Of a stretch of 64,000 nucleotides of DNA, positions 52,396-63,600 are shown piece by piece. The first letter of the stretch is position 1. Every line of letters starts with the position of its first letter. This DNA comes from Pseudomonadota bacterium (GTDB lineage: Bacteria > Pseudomonadota > Alphaproteobacteria > UBA2136 > UBA6156), in the NCBI GenBank assembly GCA_016125035.1, contig WGMN01000001.1, positions 384,427-448,426 of the forward strand, read 5' to 3'. Made by a program: the position numbers and the translations under genes. A model generated the notes under the pieces. The model did not search any database. It worked only from the letters and a program-made list of their open reading frames with translations, and was not told the DNA's origin.

Positions 52396-55300
52396 TTAGC
52401 GGGCGTTGGCGTATTTGAAGGGGGCCTCGGCGAAGGCGGCGTAGATGTAGGTGCCGCCGGAGGCGTTATCATCGGTGGCAGTGCTCCTGACCTTGAAACC
52501 ATTACTCAAGAAGTCTATGTCAGCCGCCGTTGTATTGGCCAACTCGGCGTTACTCAAGTTAGCCCAAACATAGTCATCAACCTTATTAGCGGGAGAGCGG
52601 ATGTCATCTACTATCGTCCAGTTTCCTGTTGAGTCTGTCCTTTTGCGCATTATGAAAGCGGGGCGAAATCCGGTGTAAATGAAGGGGCCGTCGGTGCTGC
52701 TGCCGTTGCCGGTGTAGCTGCCGAATTTGGAGAAGCCGGGGACTTCGGCGAAGAGGTAAGCGACGTAGTTGTCTCCGTTGGTATTGAGGATGGAGCTATT
52801 CTTGGCGAGTGTGAGGGTTGAGCTGTCTGGAGAGATAAATGTGCTGGTGTAGTTAGCCTTGGCCGCTGTGGTGGATAAGAGAGTGTAGTAGTTAGTTGAT
52901 GTTAAACCTTGGTGGTAGACGGGCCAGTTGGTGGCAGATGATAAGTCTTTGATGATGACCAACGATGGTGCAACACCTAAGTTGTGGGTGATGTCATTGC
53001 GGGTTCCCGAGCCGCCGTTGCCGGTGTAGGTTTCGATATCAAACCCTGGGGTGACGCCTTTTTTGAACATGTAGGCGACGTAGCTGTTGCCGCTGGTGTT
53101 GAGCGCGGCCTCGCTGCCCACGGTGAAGCCGCCGTTCTGGAAGCTGAGCAGGCCGGTGCTTTGGGTAGTTTGGGCGCCGGTGGAGTTGCTGCTGAGCTCC
53201 AGCGTGGCGCCGCGGGCGGAGTCGTACCAGCCCCAGCTGTTGGCGGAGGTGCGGTCTTTGATGATGACCAGGTCGGGCGTGAAGGTGGTGGAGGGGGCAT
53301 TGACCGTGCTGAGGGTTTTAAAGCCCGTGGGTGGGGTGTAGCTGAAAGGCCGCTGGCCGAAATTGAGCGAGAAATTGGCGCTGTGATAGCTGATGCCCGA
53401 TGGTACCAAGGCTTGGGGGTTGGTGGTGATGGTGCCTACGTTGCCCGTGCCTGCCGCCGGGTTGCCGCTGTTGAACCAGGTGCCGTTTTTGCCCACCCAG
53501 ACCTTGCCGCTGGAAGGGTCGTACGCGAAGTTGATGATGTCGCCGTCGGCGGCGGAGGAGTAGGTGCCGACGCTGGTGTTTTGGATATATACCGCGCCGT
53601 TGCCTGCTTTGTAACCGAAGCCGAGCAGCTGGTTATCGCCTGGTGTGTAGCCGTTAATGGCCGTGCTGGTGTTCCACATGGGGACCATGCCGATGATGGG
53701 GAAGGTGGAGTAGGGGGAGCCGCGCAGTTGGGCCTCGAAGTAAACAGGGCCGGTGGCGACGAAGCCGGAAAGGGCGGGGTAGGCGCTGGTGGTGTTGGTG
53801 CTGTTGTAGTCGAGGTTGCCGCCGCCCAGCGTGTGGACGGCCGAGGCGGACTGGAACAGCGGGTTGAGGGTGGCGAAGTTGCCGTGGTCGCCGTTGCTGT
53901 CGGTATAGGGGGTGGGGGTATCGCGCAGGACGTCGTCGGTATAGCCGGGGGTGACCGAGAAGTTGTTGGGGGTCCAGTTGTTGCCGTTGCCGGAGCTGTC
54001 GGCCCCCAGGGTGGTTGCGGTGGTGCCAGATTTATCGTTGAACAGCAGATGGAAGCCGTTGTTCCCGTAGCTGCCGGTGTAAGCTTTGGGTGCCCAGTTG
54101 CCGTTGGCATCGTAGGCGCCGAAGGAGGAGGGGGTGAGGGCTTGGCCGTCGACGAAGTAGGCGTCGGCGAGGTAGCCGTCGAAGTAACTCGACAATGAGG
54201 GGTATGTTCCAATGTACTGACCAAACCCACTTTGGTTCCAAGAGGTGCAGGAAGCCCCCGAAGTCGGGTAGGTTGGCGTGCCGCTGAACGATGTGATGCG
54301 TTTGCCGTCAACATAGAGGCGCGCTCGGTCAGTTTGCGTGCCGTTGTTGGTGTCCCATGTCATTACAATATGATGCCAGGCACTCGTATCCACGAACTTT
54401 TGATTTGTACGGAGCGCGGCGTAAAATACTGAGCCGCCCGAGGCATAGCATTCGAAGTCCATGGTATCGTCGGTCTGGAACATCAATAGAGTTTCGGCTG
54501 CCCCCGTATAGTTGGTGGCAAACAGACCATTACGAACACCCGTGCCCACCTTGGCGCGCTTGGCCCACATGCTCATAGTCCAGGTGGTGCCGCTGCCCGA
54601 GGAAGAAAGTGAGCGGCTGAGATAGGCAGTGTTGGCGGACTGGAAGCGGAGGGAGGCGCTGATTTGGGTGGTGCCCGCCAGTTTGGGCGGGTTGCCGACG
54701 CTGACGTAATAACCATTGCCAGTGTAGGTTGTGACCGACATGTAGGCGCTGGGGGTGACGACCGCGGGGGTTGGCATATTGTAGGTATTGAGGGCTTTAT
54801 AGCCGCTGGGCGGAGTGTAGCTGAAGGTGTGTTGGCCGAAGTTGAGGTCGATGGGGTTGCCGCTTTTGGCAGACTCGCCAACGAAGGGGATGAACGTGGT
54901 GCCTGCGCCGATGGTATCGGTGATTTGGAAAACACCATTTTTGTACCAGGAGATGGTGCCGGCGTCGCCATCGATGGCCACGCCGACGATGTCGCCGGTG
55001 GTATAGGTGGCGGGGGCGCCGTGGGTGGTGGCGGCATCTTGATAGATGGTTCCGCCTGAGGCGTAGGCCCTGCCGGGGACGACCATATAAGCGGCCCCGC
55101 TGCAGTTGTTGGTGGGGGTGGCACTGGTGGTGGCGCCGATCATCTGGCTGGCGGAGCCAGAGCCGGTGACCTCGAAATACCATTTTCCGGAGCTGATGGC
55201 GGTGTTGGTGAGAGTGCAGCGGTTGTTGAAGGTGAAGGTTGCGGTGAGGTTGCCGTTGCTGAAAACTATATTACCAGGGCTTTGCTGGAGAGGGTTGAAG

Positions 55301-56364
55301 GTGGGGTAGTTGCCGCGGCCGTTGTCGGCGTTGTCGGCGAGGCTGGGGTTGTCTTCCACTGAGTCATTGGTGGAGCCGGTGGTGGAGAAATTGTTGGGTG
55401 TCCAGTTGTTGCCGTTGCCGGAAGTATCCTTGCCGATGCCGGTGGCGCTGTTGGTGGGAATGTTGAAATCCAGATGGAAGCCGTTGGTGCCGTAGGTGCC
55501 GGTGTAGGGTTTGGGCTCCCACCTGCCGGTGGTGGCGTTGGTTTGAGCGAAGGAGGTGGGGGTGAGGGCTTGGCCGTCGATAAGGTAGGTGTCGGCCATA
55601 TAACCTTCGAGGAAGTTTGAGCTGTTGTTGATGTTGCGGCCGAGATTATGGGCCGAGGTATTATCCATGTCGGTGCTGGTGTTTTGCGTTGGGGGTGAAT
55701 TGGTATCGAATGCGGTGACCTGCACGCCGTTAACGTACATTTTTTGGCGGTTGGCGGCGGTTGCCTGGGTGGTATCGACGGCCAGCACGACGTGATACCA
55801 GGCCGAGGGATCGCGGTAGACGGGTGTAGTGGTCAGGACGACAGCGCCGGCGGTGTCGAAATGCAGTTTATCGCTGGAATCGAAATAAACCCGCGTGCCG
55901 GTGCCGGCTGAAGCATCGAGCAGGAACTGCGCACTGCCAAAAGAGGCGCGTTTGACCCAGGTACTAAAGGTAAATGTTTGGCGGTTGCCAGTGCTGCCGG
56001 GGGTACGATTTAAATAATTGCTATTTGCGCTGCGGAAGCGGAGGGCGCCGCCGATGCAGCCGGTGGTGGTGACGCCGGGGACGGTGGAGGAGAGGAAAGA
56101 GCCGGTGGAGTTGAGCCACTCGTAGTTATACTTGGTGGGCACCATGATGGATTTGCCGCTGGCGTGGTTGTTGGTGACCAGGCGGCAGGCGCCCCATTCT
56201 GAAATGACCTCGGTGCCCGAGCTGGGCACCGTGTAGCTGACGTTGGTTTGGGCGTAAACAGGGGCCAGGAACCAGGAACCAGGAACCAGGGTTAAGAAAA
56301 GAAAAAACGAGGGAAAGAAGCGTTGCAGCAGAGTGGGGAGAGGCGAGGAGAACGGCGCGCGCAT
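52396..56364 (-). CDS. Large secreted LamG/SPRY protein with phage-type C-terminus
   Basis: 1322 residues with a signal peptide (SFFLFLTLVPGSWFLAPVYA, then QT). Two LamG-like lectin domains (SANSNYLNRTPGSTGNR ... and SANTAYLSRSLSSSGS...) are each followed by a NNWTPNNFS linker and a SPRY-like domain (SGKWYFEVTG, GDIVGVAIDGDAGTISWYKNG). So the chain is an internal duplication. The C-terminal 300 residues repeat GSYTGNG / NLGVAPSLVIIKD / DNYVAYLFAE and end APFKYANAR, the DUF7483-like ending of marine phage structural proteins. Likely a surface or secreted adhesin. The gene starts 3 bases after the upstream stop. Confidence 0.85.
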   Translation of the reverse strand: MRAPFSSPLPTLLQRFFPSFFLFLTLVPGSWFLAPVYAQTNVSYTVPSSGTEVISEWGACRLVTNNHASGKSIMVPTKYNYEWLNSTGSFLSSTVPGVTTTGCIGGALRFRSANSNYLNRTPGSTGNRQTFTFSTWVKRASFGSAQFLLDASAGTGTRVYFDSSDKLHFDTAGAVVLTTTPVYRDPSAWYHVVLAVDTTQATAANRQKMYVNGVQVTAFDTNSPPTQNTSTDMDNTSAHNLGRNINNSSNFLEGYMADTYLIDGQALTPTSFAQTNATTGRWEPKPYTGTYGTNGFHLDFNIPTNSATGIGKDTSGNGNNWTPNNFSTTGSTNDSVEDNPSLADNADNGRGNYPTFNPLQQSPGNIVFSNGNLTATFTFNNRCTLTNTAISSGKWYFEVTGSGSASQMIGATTSATPTNNCSGAAYMVVPGRAYASGGTIYQDAATTHGAPATYTTGDIVGVAIDGDAGTISWYKNGVFQITDTIGAGTTFIPFVGESAKSGNPIDLNFGQHTFSYTPPSGYKALNTYNMPTPAVVTPSAYMSVTTYTGNGYYVSVGNPPKLAGTTQISASLRFQSANTAYLSRSLSSSGSGTTWTMSMWAKRAKVGTGVRNGLFATNYTGAAETLLMFQTDDTMDFECYASGGSVFYAALRTNQKFVDTSAWHHIVMTWDTNNGTQTDRARLYVDGKRITSFSGTPTYPTSGASCTSWNQSGFGQYIGTYPSLSSYFDGYLADAYFVDGQALTPSSFGAYDANGNWAPKAYTGSYGNNGFHLLFNDKSGTTATTLGADSSGNGNNWTPNNFSVTPGYTDDVLRDTPTPYTDSNGDHGNFATLNPLFQSASAVHTLGGGNLDYNSTNTTSAYPALSGFVATGPVYFEAQLRGSPYSTFPIIGMVPMWNTSTAINGYTPGDNQLLGFGYKAGNGAVYIQNTSVGTYSSAADGDIINFAYDPSSGKVWVGKNGTWFNSGNPAAGTGNVGTITTNPQALVPSGISYHSANFSLNFGQRPFSYTPPTGFKTLSTVNAPSTTFTPDLVIIKDRTSANSWGWYDSARGATLELSSNSTGAQTTQSTGLLSFQNGGFTVGSEAALNTSGNSYVAYMFKKGVTPGFDIETYTGNGGSGTRNDITHNLGVAPSLVIIKDLSSATNWPVYHQGLTSTNYYTLLSTTAAKANYTSTFISPDSSTLTLAKNSSILNTNGDNYVAYLFAEVPGFSKFGSYTGNGSSTDGPFIYTGFRPAFIMRKRTDSTGNWTIVDDIRSPANKVDDYVWANLSNAELANTTAADIDFLSNGFKVRSTATDDNASGGTYIYAAFAEAPFKYANAR
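56265..56290. repeat. Heptamer tandem repeat (CCAGGAA)x3.7 in signal-peptide code
   Basis: CCAGGAA is repeated three full times plus CCAGG within codons 25-33 of the LamG/SPRY gene. Seven is not a multiple of three, so gain or loss of a unit shifts the frame right after the start, a typical layout for phase-variable surface proteins. Confidence 0.7.
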
Positions 56365-56367
56365 GGG

Positions 56368-59094
56368 CTAGTGCCCCTGGTTGCGGAGTTCCTTCAGCTG
56401 GGTGCGAAGGTCGTCGATCTGTTGTTGTTGTTCCTTCACGGCTTCGATGAGTGGCGCGATGAGCTGGTCGTAGTCGACCACCATGGTGGTGCTGCCGCCG
56501 CCGGAGACGGCTTCCGGCAGGATTTTTTGCACTTCCTGCGCGATGACACCGTTGGAGGGCAAGCCGCTGCTCTTCCAGTTAAAGTGCACGCCGCGCAGTT
56601 GCTTGAGAAGGCCCATGGCATTGGGGAAGGTGGTGATGTTGGTTTTCAGCCGTTCGTCTGACGAGTGGAGGTAGGCGGTGGCTGTCATGTTGCCAGACGC
56701 GAAGATGCCCGTGCCAGAGATGACGCCGGTGGTGGAGACGCCGGGGCCGACGAAGCCCAGGGTGGGGTGGAGGTAGGCCGCGCCCGCCGTGCCGCCGAGC
56801 GTGAAAGACACGGTGCCCGCGCTGGCCACCACCATGCCCAGGTTGGAGCCCGAGGCGACGTTGGAGGTGGAGATGCGATCACCCGACGAGCCGCCACCGG
56901 TGACGGTGATGCCGCCCACCACCAGGTTGGTGGTGGAGATGTTCTTGGCGTAGACGTTGGTGGCGGAGGTGGTGCCGGAGACGCCCAGAACCGCGGTGTT
57001 GCTGGCCCAGGTGAGTGCTGAATCACCAGCAAAGCCGCCCGCGTTGTTATACTGAAGGTTGGTTGTTGCCCCGCCAGGGGTGGTGGCGCCCACCGAGCAT
57101 TGCTTAAAGTTTGTTTCGTAGAGGTAGGGGCTACCGCTGGTTGAACCGCCGGTGCCTACCATCTGGTAGTAGATATAAGCCGTGGTGTTGCCGTTGAGCG
57201 TGGTGATAGTTTGAGTGGTGGACCCGCCCAGGGTGAAAGTTGCACCGATGTTGGTCCATGTGCTTCCATCATTGGAGCCCTGCCACTGCCAGGTGCCGTG
57301 GGTGAATGCCCCACTTTGAACCCATTGAGCCTCGGTTACGACGGTTGCGGCGGTGAATTGAAACCGGAGATAATGGCCTGTGGCGCTTGCCGTGGGGAAG
57401 AAGGTATCGTTGGAATTGCTGCCATCGAGGAGTTTGTTGGGATCGTTGTACCCGGCGTACAGCAGTGAGCCGTCGGCGGTGGCGACTATCGAAGAGCGTC
57501 GGTCACCGGTGGTGTAGCTGAGCGGTGTGCACGAGCCGGTGCTGCCACCGCCACCGCTGCCGGTGATGGCGACGCCGTTGACGGTGAGGGCGGTGGCGGA
57601 GATGTTGGTGGCGGAGACCTTGTTGCTGGACAGGTTGGGAAGGTAACTGGCAAGGCTGGAGAGGTAGCCCCAGGTGCTGCCTGCGGTGGTGAGCGAGATG
57701 TAGCTGGTGGCACTGTTGGCCACCGCCACTAAGCTGCCGCTTACAATCTGGTCGCCAAGGGCGGTGCTGGTGCCGTTGCTGCTGCTGGTGCCGATGAAGT
57801 TGAAAGCCTTACCCTGAGTATAAAGTTGGGAAATGGACCATGCGTTGGTGACGCAGTCGGACGTGCCCATGTTGCCGCTGGTGGAATAGGCCCCGGTGGA
57901 CGAGGAATACCGTACGTAATAAGCCCCGGCGCCGGAAATGATCTGGTACGAGACAGTGCCACCGGAGGTTTGATCCTGGTAGAGGAGAACGGGGGTGCCA
58001 CCGAGGCTGCAGTAGATCGCATCCGGGAAGTTCGGTGTCATGGTGGTGGTGGAGAGGGCGGTGGAGGCGCCCACAGACTCCCACTTGGTGCCGTTGTAGC
58101 GCAGGAGCATGCCGGTGGCGACGCCGGTTTCGGAGACGTCGGTGAGGGTGGCCATGGAGGAGGCGCCCGCGCCGGTGATGGCCACGCCGTTGACGGTGAG
58201 GGCGGTGGCGGAGATGTTGGTGGCGGAGACTTTGCCGGTAATGCTCACCGTGTTGGTTGAACTGATAAAGGCCAAGGCCGCAGAACCCGTCAGAACGTTT
58301 CCGCTGTTGTATTGGATCTGACCGTCAGCGCCTCCAGCTGAGGCAGGTAGGCCCCCGAGATAGTAGTAAGGAGTGTTTCCCCATACTGTGGAGGAACAAG
58401 AAGAGAAACCAGTGCCGGCTCCTTTAGTATTACCGTCGGCGCTATAGTAACCGTAGTTACCAACAAGGTCAGCATAGCGCACGCTATTGACGCCTCCAGC
58501 AGAGTTGTAAAGGTTTTTGTAAAAAAAGGCAGTACCACAAGAAATAATATCCGGCATGTTGGTGGGGGGTATCAGGCCATAGGTGCCACCAGAAGTTTGG
58601 TTAAAGGTGGTCCAGCTGGCTCCCGTGCACAGCTGGAGGGTACTGCTTGCATCGGAGTACCTGATGGCGCCTTTAAGACTGCTGGTGCAAGAGGCGCCGG
58701 AATTGCTGACTTGAATCTCTCCCGCAACCGAAATAGCCGTGGCGGAGATGTTGGTGGAGCTGACTTTGGTGCTGGAGAGGGTGGGCAGGTAGCTGGCGGC
58801 GCTGCCGAAGTAGCCCCAGGTGCTGCCCGCGGTGGTGAGCGAGATGTAGCCGGTGTTGGAAATGGCGTAGACCACGGTGCTGCCGGAGGTGAGGCGGTCG
58901 GCGCTGCCGAGGCCGCTGGCGAGAGGGGCGGAGCTGTCGCAGGAGATGTCGCGGCCGTCGGTATAGCAGATGTGCCCGGCGCTGAGGTTGGTGGTGGGGC
59001 TGATGGTGGCGATATCGCCCCATTGCTGCGCCACGGCGGCCCCGGCCAGGGCGAGGAACAAGGCGGTGAGGGGCCAGAGCGTGTTCAGTTTCAT
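56368..59094 (-). CDS. Secreted fibre protein with S74 intramolecular chaperone domain
   Basis: 908 residues from ATG 59094, chosen because it begins with a clean signal peptide (MKLNTLWPLTALFLALAGAAVAQ); a frame from 59226 adds 44 residues. The middle is made of repeated fibre modules (STTNLVVGGI, VSATNISATALTVNGVAI, STTGVISGTGIFASG). An F5/8-like carbohydrate-binding stretch (GTWQWQGSNDGSTWTN) lies about residue 620. The C-terminus is a Peptidase S74 chaperone (SSDERLKTNITTF, NGVIAQEVQKILPE), then a coiled coil. In phage tailspikes this domain trimerises the fibre and cuts itself off. Here it is on a protein exported by the host. Confidence 0.88.
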   Translation of the reverse strand: MKLNTLWPLTALFLALAGAAVAQQWGDIATISPTTNLSAGHICYTDGRDISCDSSAPLASGLGSADRLTSGSTVVYAISNTGYISLTTAGSTWGYFGSAASYLPTLSSTKVSSTNISATAISVAGEIQVSNSGASCTSSLKGAIRYSDASSTLQLCTGASWTTFNQTSGGTYGLIPPTNMPDIISCGTAFFYKNLYNSAGGVNSVRYADLVGNYGYYSADGNTKGAGTGFSSCSSTVWGNTPYYYLGGLPASAGGADGQIQYNSGNVLTGSAALAFISSTNTVSITGKVSATNISATALTVNGVAITGAGASSMATLTDVSETGVATGMLLRYNGTKWESVGASTALSTTTMTPNFPDAIYCSLGGTPVLLYQDQTSGGTVSYQIISGAGAYYVRYSSSTGAYSTSGNMGTSDCVTNAWSISQLYTQGKAFNFIGTSSSNGTSTALGDQIVSGSLVAVANSATSYISLTTAGSTWGYLSSLASYLPNLSSNKVSATNISATALTVNGVAITGSGGGGSTGSCTPLSYTTGDRRSSIVATADGSLLYAGYNDPNKLLDGSNSNDTFFPTASATGHYLRFQFTAATVVTEAQWVQSGAFTHGTWQWQGSNDGSTWTNIGATFTLGGSTTQTITTLNGNTTAYIYYQMVGTGGSTSGSPYLYETNFKQCSVGATTPGGATTNLQYNNAGGFAGDSALTWASNTAVLGVSGTTSATNVYAKNISTTNLVVGGITVTGGGSSGDRISTSNVASGSNLGMVVASAGTVSFTLGGTAGAAYLHPTLGFVGPGVSTTGVISGTGIFASGNMTATAYLHSSDERLKTNITTFPNAMGLLKQLRGVHFNWKSSGLPSNGVIAQEVQKILPEAVSGGGSTTMVVDYDQLIAPLIEAVKEQQQQIDDLRTQLKELRNQGH

Positions 59095-59228
59095 GTTTTG
59101 TTTTTCAGGATAGGGGGTTACGGCTTTGGCGGCCAGAGGTTGTGCCCCCCTTTTGCGCATGTGCGGGTGGGGGTGTGGCCTGGTGGTGCGTGCTGCTGAA
59201 AAAAGACGGGGAAAGAAGAGCTTCATGG

Positions 59229-60632
59229 TTATCCGCCGTACCTGATGACGATGAGGCCTTGGGCCCCGTTGCCCCCGGCGCTGATGTTATAATTGGAACC
59301 TGAAATGAGGGAAAGAGATCCACGTCCGCCGCCGCCGCCGTACAGGCCCCCATCGCCGCCCTGGGGTGGCATACCAAGGTTTGAACTTGTCCCCCCAGAG
59401 CCACCGCCGCCGCCGCCAGAACCGTGGGTTGAATCCCACTCGGTACCGTTACCACCAGCCCCTCCGCCGGTAGCTCCGGTGCCCCCACCGCCGCCGCCGC
59501 CGCCATTTGTTCCAGCTGTACCCGATGCGCCGCTTGCACCGGCAGTGCCGTTGCCTGAACCAGATGAGTTGTTGCCCCCGGCCCCGCCGCTTCCTCCGGA
59601 GGAGGCCGAGCCGTTTGTACCACCGCCGCCACCGCCACCACCCGAACCACCACCGCCCCCGCCATAAGCTGTGCCGTTTGCGCCATCCCCTTGTGGCCCT
59701 CCCGCTCCACCGCCGCCGGTGCCGCCGAGACTATATGAGCCGGCTGCCTGACCGCCTGAATATTTTACACTGCCTACCCCAGATGCGCTTGCGCCGCCAA
59801 GGGCTGTTCCGCCGTTTACGGCGCTTACGCCGCCGTTGCCGCCTTTGGCTCCGGCCAAGACTGCCAAATCACTGATGCTTGAACAGTTGCTGGTTGAGCT
59901 GCAAAAGTAGGTGTCGCCACCGGGGTTGCCTGCGTTGCCGCCAGTGCCATTTGCGATGGAGGTTCCACCTGCGCCCCCGGCGCCCACGGCATAGGCCACG
60001 CTGGTGCCAGCCACAAGACTGACGTTGGTGATTTTTGAATAAGCGCCACCACCGCCGCCGCCCACGGTACATGTGCTGCAAGCGCTGGCTGCCCCGCCGC
60101 CGCCGCCGATGACTTCTATGGTGTTGCTGGTGCTGGTCCAGTTTGTGGGGACGCTCCAGGTTGTACCGGCAATGAGATAGACGGTGGTGAGAGGTGTAAA
60201 GGCTTCCCAGCGGCCGGCGTTGACCCAGTTGGTGGCGTTGCAGTACTGCACGCTGTGGGCGGTGGAGTTGAAGATGGTTGCTCCGGCGTTGCCGGTGGGG
60301 TTGGTGCAGGTGCCGGTGGCGCCTGCGTTGCTGTTGCCGAGGTTGACCCAGTCATCGCCATTGCAATATTGCAGGATGTTGGAGCTGCTGTTGTAGTTGA
60401 TGCTGCCCTCTGCCCCGGAAGGGTTGGTGCACGGGCCGCTGCCGCCGCCCAGGTTGGGCAGGCCCATGTAGTTCCAGTTGGTGCCGTCGCAAAACTGCAG
60501 AACCTTGTAGCTGGAGCTGTAGACCACTTGCCCCGCCGTGCCCGAGGGGCCGGAACAGGCGGCAAAGGCCCACAGCGGTGCAAGCAGGCAGAGGGTGAGG
60601 GTTGCGGCAGTGAGGGCTCGCAGCATGGGCAT
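59229..60632 (-). CDS. Secreted glycine-rich fibre-type protein
   Basis: 467 residues. A signal peptide (LTLCLLAPLWAFA) is followed by three copies of a 40-residue unit of the form C-x-x-P-S/T-G-x-x-G-x-x-x-Y/F-N/S-S ... LQYCNG-x-x-W (about 25-140). A core domain (TTWSVPTNWTSTSNTIEVIGGGGG) comes next, then about 250 residues with long Gly runs, ending GNGAQGLIVIRYGG. The last motif is the hallmark of glycine-rich phage tail proteins. Conserved Cys in the repeats may pair. The start overlaps the upstream stop as TAATG. Confidence 0.85.
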   Translation of the reverse strand: MPMLRALTAATLTLCLLAPLWAFAACSGPSGTAGQVVYSSSYKVLQFCDGTNWNYMGLPNLGGGSGPCTNPSGAEGSINYNSSSNILQYCNGDDWVNLGNSNAGATGTCTNPTGNAGATIFNSTAHSVQYCNATNWVNAGRWEAFTPLTTVYLIAGTTWSVPTNWTSTSNTIEVIGGGGGAASACSTCTVGGGGGGAYSKITNVSLVAGTSVAYAVGAGGAGGTSIANGTGGNAGNPGGDTYFCSSTSNCSSISDLAVLAGAKGGNGGVSAVNGGTALGGASASGVGSVKYSGGQAAGSYSLGGTGGGGAGGPQGDGANGTAYGGGGGGSGGGGGGGGTNGSASSGGSGGAGGNNSSGSGNGTAGASGASGTAGTNGGGGGGGGTGATGGGAGGNGTEWDSTHGSGGGGGGSGGTSSNLGMPPQGGDGGLYGGGGGRGSLSLISGSNYNISAGGNGAQGLIVIRYGG

Positions 60633-63600
60633 TATCTGTTCAGGCAGATTTGCATTTTACCGCTGGTGCCGTTGTAGCGCATGAGGCCGAAGTCGCCACT
60701 GCCGCAGGTGAGGGTGGTGGGGCTGGTCATTTTAAGGCCCGTGGCGGAGACGGTGGAGAAGTAGGCTGCCGAGGCGCTGACATAGCCGGTGGCGGAGATA
60801 TTGGCCGCTGAGGCGATGCTGTAGCCGCCCATGTTGAGGTTTTGCGTGGCGGTGTGGTTGCCGAGGTTGTCTCCCGGAGAAGTGATGGTGGGTGTGACCC
60901 CAGCGGTGGTGGAAACGCTGGAGAGGAACAGCGAGGTGCCCGAGATGACGCCGGTGGTGGAGATACCCGGGCCGACCCAGATACCGGTGGTGTTGAAATA
61001 GGATGTGCCGGAGGTGCCGCCGGTGGTGAGGCTGATGGTGCCCCCTGCATAGGCGAGGATGTTGGCCGAGGTGGAGATGATGCGGTCGCCCTGGGTGGAG
61101 ATGCCGGTGAGGCCTGAGCCGTCGCCGATGAACTTGGCGGCAGAGACGTTGCCGGTGACCGAGACATTGGTGGCAGAAATATTGATGGCGGCGAGGTTGC
61201 CGATGCCCGCGCTGCCCGCGGTGAGGGAGTTGTCTACGGTGAGATTTCCAGAGCTATACAGGCGGGTGGCGGAAATGGGCCCAGTGGTAGAAACGCCGGG
61301 GGCGACGAGGCCGAGAGTGGGGTGAAGGTAGGCTGCGCCGGCGGTGCCGCCAAGTGTGAAGGAAACGGTGCCGTTATTGGCCACCACCATGCCGAGGTTG
61401 GCCCCCGAGGCCACGCCGGAGGTGGAGATGCGGTCGGTGGCGGTGGCGGGGAGGGTGAGGTTGGTGAGGCCCGAGCCGTCGCCCACGAAGTTGGTGGCGG
61501 AGATGGTGCCGTAGACGTCGAGGGCGGTGGTGGGGGTGGTGTTGGCGGCGATGGTTGTCCAGCTAGTGATGCGTGCGGTGCCGGAGACGTGGAGGGTGTC
61601 GGACGGTGCCGAGTTGTTTATCCCCACGTTGCCCGTGCCCATGATGTAGACTAGGCCGTTGTTGCCGGAGTAGAGGCCCAGGTTGGCGTAAGAGTTGGTC
61701 GCGTAGTTTTGGATGTTTGTGGCACCGGTGTTGTAGTTGACGATCTTGAAGCGTCCGCTGCCCGCGTTGGTCATTTGGAAAGTGTAGTTGGAGTTGCCCG
61801 TGCCCGCGATGTTGATGGGGGTGTAGTTGGTGCCGGCAATGGTGAGCCCCCCGTTTAAGTAGGCGTTGGTGGTGGAGATGGGACCGGTGGTAGAGACGCC
61901 CAACGTGACCAGCCCGCGGGTGGGGTCGAACCAGGCAGTGTTGGCGGTGGCCTGGGTGAGAGAGACATAGCCGGAGGTGCCATCGACCACCATGTAGGTG
62001 GTGCCGGAGGTGATGCGGTCGGCAGTAGAGGCGACCACGCCGGTGAGGCCGGAGCCGTCGCCGATGAATTTGTTAGCCGAGACGTTGCCGGTGGCCGAGA
62101 TGTTTGTGGCGGAGATGGTGCCGTAGACGTCGAGCTTGGCGTTGGGTGCGGTGGTGCCGATACCGACGTTGCCGGTGGAGACGATGCGCAGGGCTTCGGT
62201 GCCGGAGGTGGTGATGGCGAGGTCGGTGGTGGTGGGAGCGAATATGCCGAGGCCTCCTCCGTTGCTGAAGGAAAAGCCGGGAGAGGTGGCGTTCCCTGCG
62301 TAGGCTGAAACTGTGTTACCGCTGAAAACCCCTTGAGATGCCTGGAGTATGCCCCCTGTGTAGATGGCCTGAGAAGCTTTAAGGGAGTAGGTGCCTGTTA
62401 CGTTCATCCCAACCCCTATGCTGTTGGTGAAGTAGCCCGCGGTGGCGGAGATGGGGCCGGTGGTGGAGACGCCCGGGCCAACAAAGCCGAAGGTGGGGTG
62501 AAGGTAGGCTGCGCCGGCGGTGCCGCCAAGTGTGAAGGAAACGGTGCCGTTATTGGCCACCACCATGCCGAGGTTGGCGCCCGAGGCCACGCCGGAGGTG
62601 GAGATACGGTCGGTGGCGGTGGGGGGGAGGGTGAGGTTGGTGAGGCCCGAGCCGTCGCCGATAAATTTGGCGGCGGAGATGTTGCCGGTGGCGGAGATGT
62701 TTGTGGAGGAAATGGCGGCAAGAGCACTGTTGCCCGAGACCGCAAGGCCACCGAAGCTGGCGGTTGACGCGGTGAGGGTTGTAGCTGAGAGGTAGCCGCC
62801 GTAAATGTTGGTGGCAGTGACTGTGCCTGTGGTGTTGGTGGCACTTATGATACCTGTTACACCCAGCACACCGGTGTTGCTGGTCCAGGTTAGGTTGGCA
62901 CTGCCGGAGAGGGTGCTGTTGTCATTGTACTGGACATTGGTGTTATTACCGCCGGGGTTAACCGTAACCGCGGGGTTGACACCCGCGCCCCCCGCTACGC
63001 CCATAATGGTGAGATCGCTGACGTAAGTGGAACCAGAAACGTAGAGGTTGCCGCTATTGGTGAGGCTGGTGGACGAAATATTTTTAAAGTAACCATTCGT
63101 AGAGGAAACGGTGCCTCCCGCCGTGCTGGAGATGAGCGATGTGGTGAGATTTGGTAGGTAGTTGGCAGCATTGCTGAAGTAACCCCAGGTGGTACCGCCG
63201 GTGGTGAGGGAGACGTAGCCGGTGTTGGAGATGGCGTAAACGACCGTGCTGCCGGAGGTGAGGCGGTCTCCGCTGACGTTGAGGTTGGTGAGGCCGGAGC
63301 CATTACCGACAAAGTTGGTGGCGGAAATGGTGCCGTTGACCTCTAGTGCGGTGGTGGGGCTGGAGGTGCCGATGCCGACGTAACTGTTGCTTACAATTCG
63401 CATCGCCTCGGTGTTGGAGGTGTAGAAAACAAGGTACTTGGATGAGTTGTTGCCCGAAAGAGCGCTGAGCTTGCTGTTGCTTCCCCACGATAAGCTACTG
63501 TTGTTGGTAATTGATGTGCCGGGGAGGTTGGCCACATTGGAGACGCTTAAAGTATAAACGTTTAAAACGTGGTTGACGGTGGCGTCGTGATCAAATGATG

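Noticed and set aside
52984-54198. A 404-codon Gly/Val/Ala-rich plus-strand frame
   Set aside because: Antisense to the LamG/SPRY gene; its low complexity mirrors Thr/Ser/Pro codons on the real strand.
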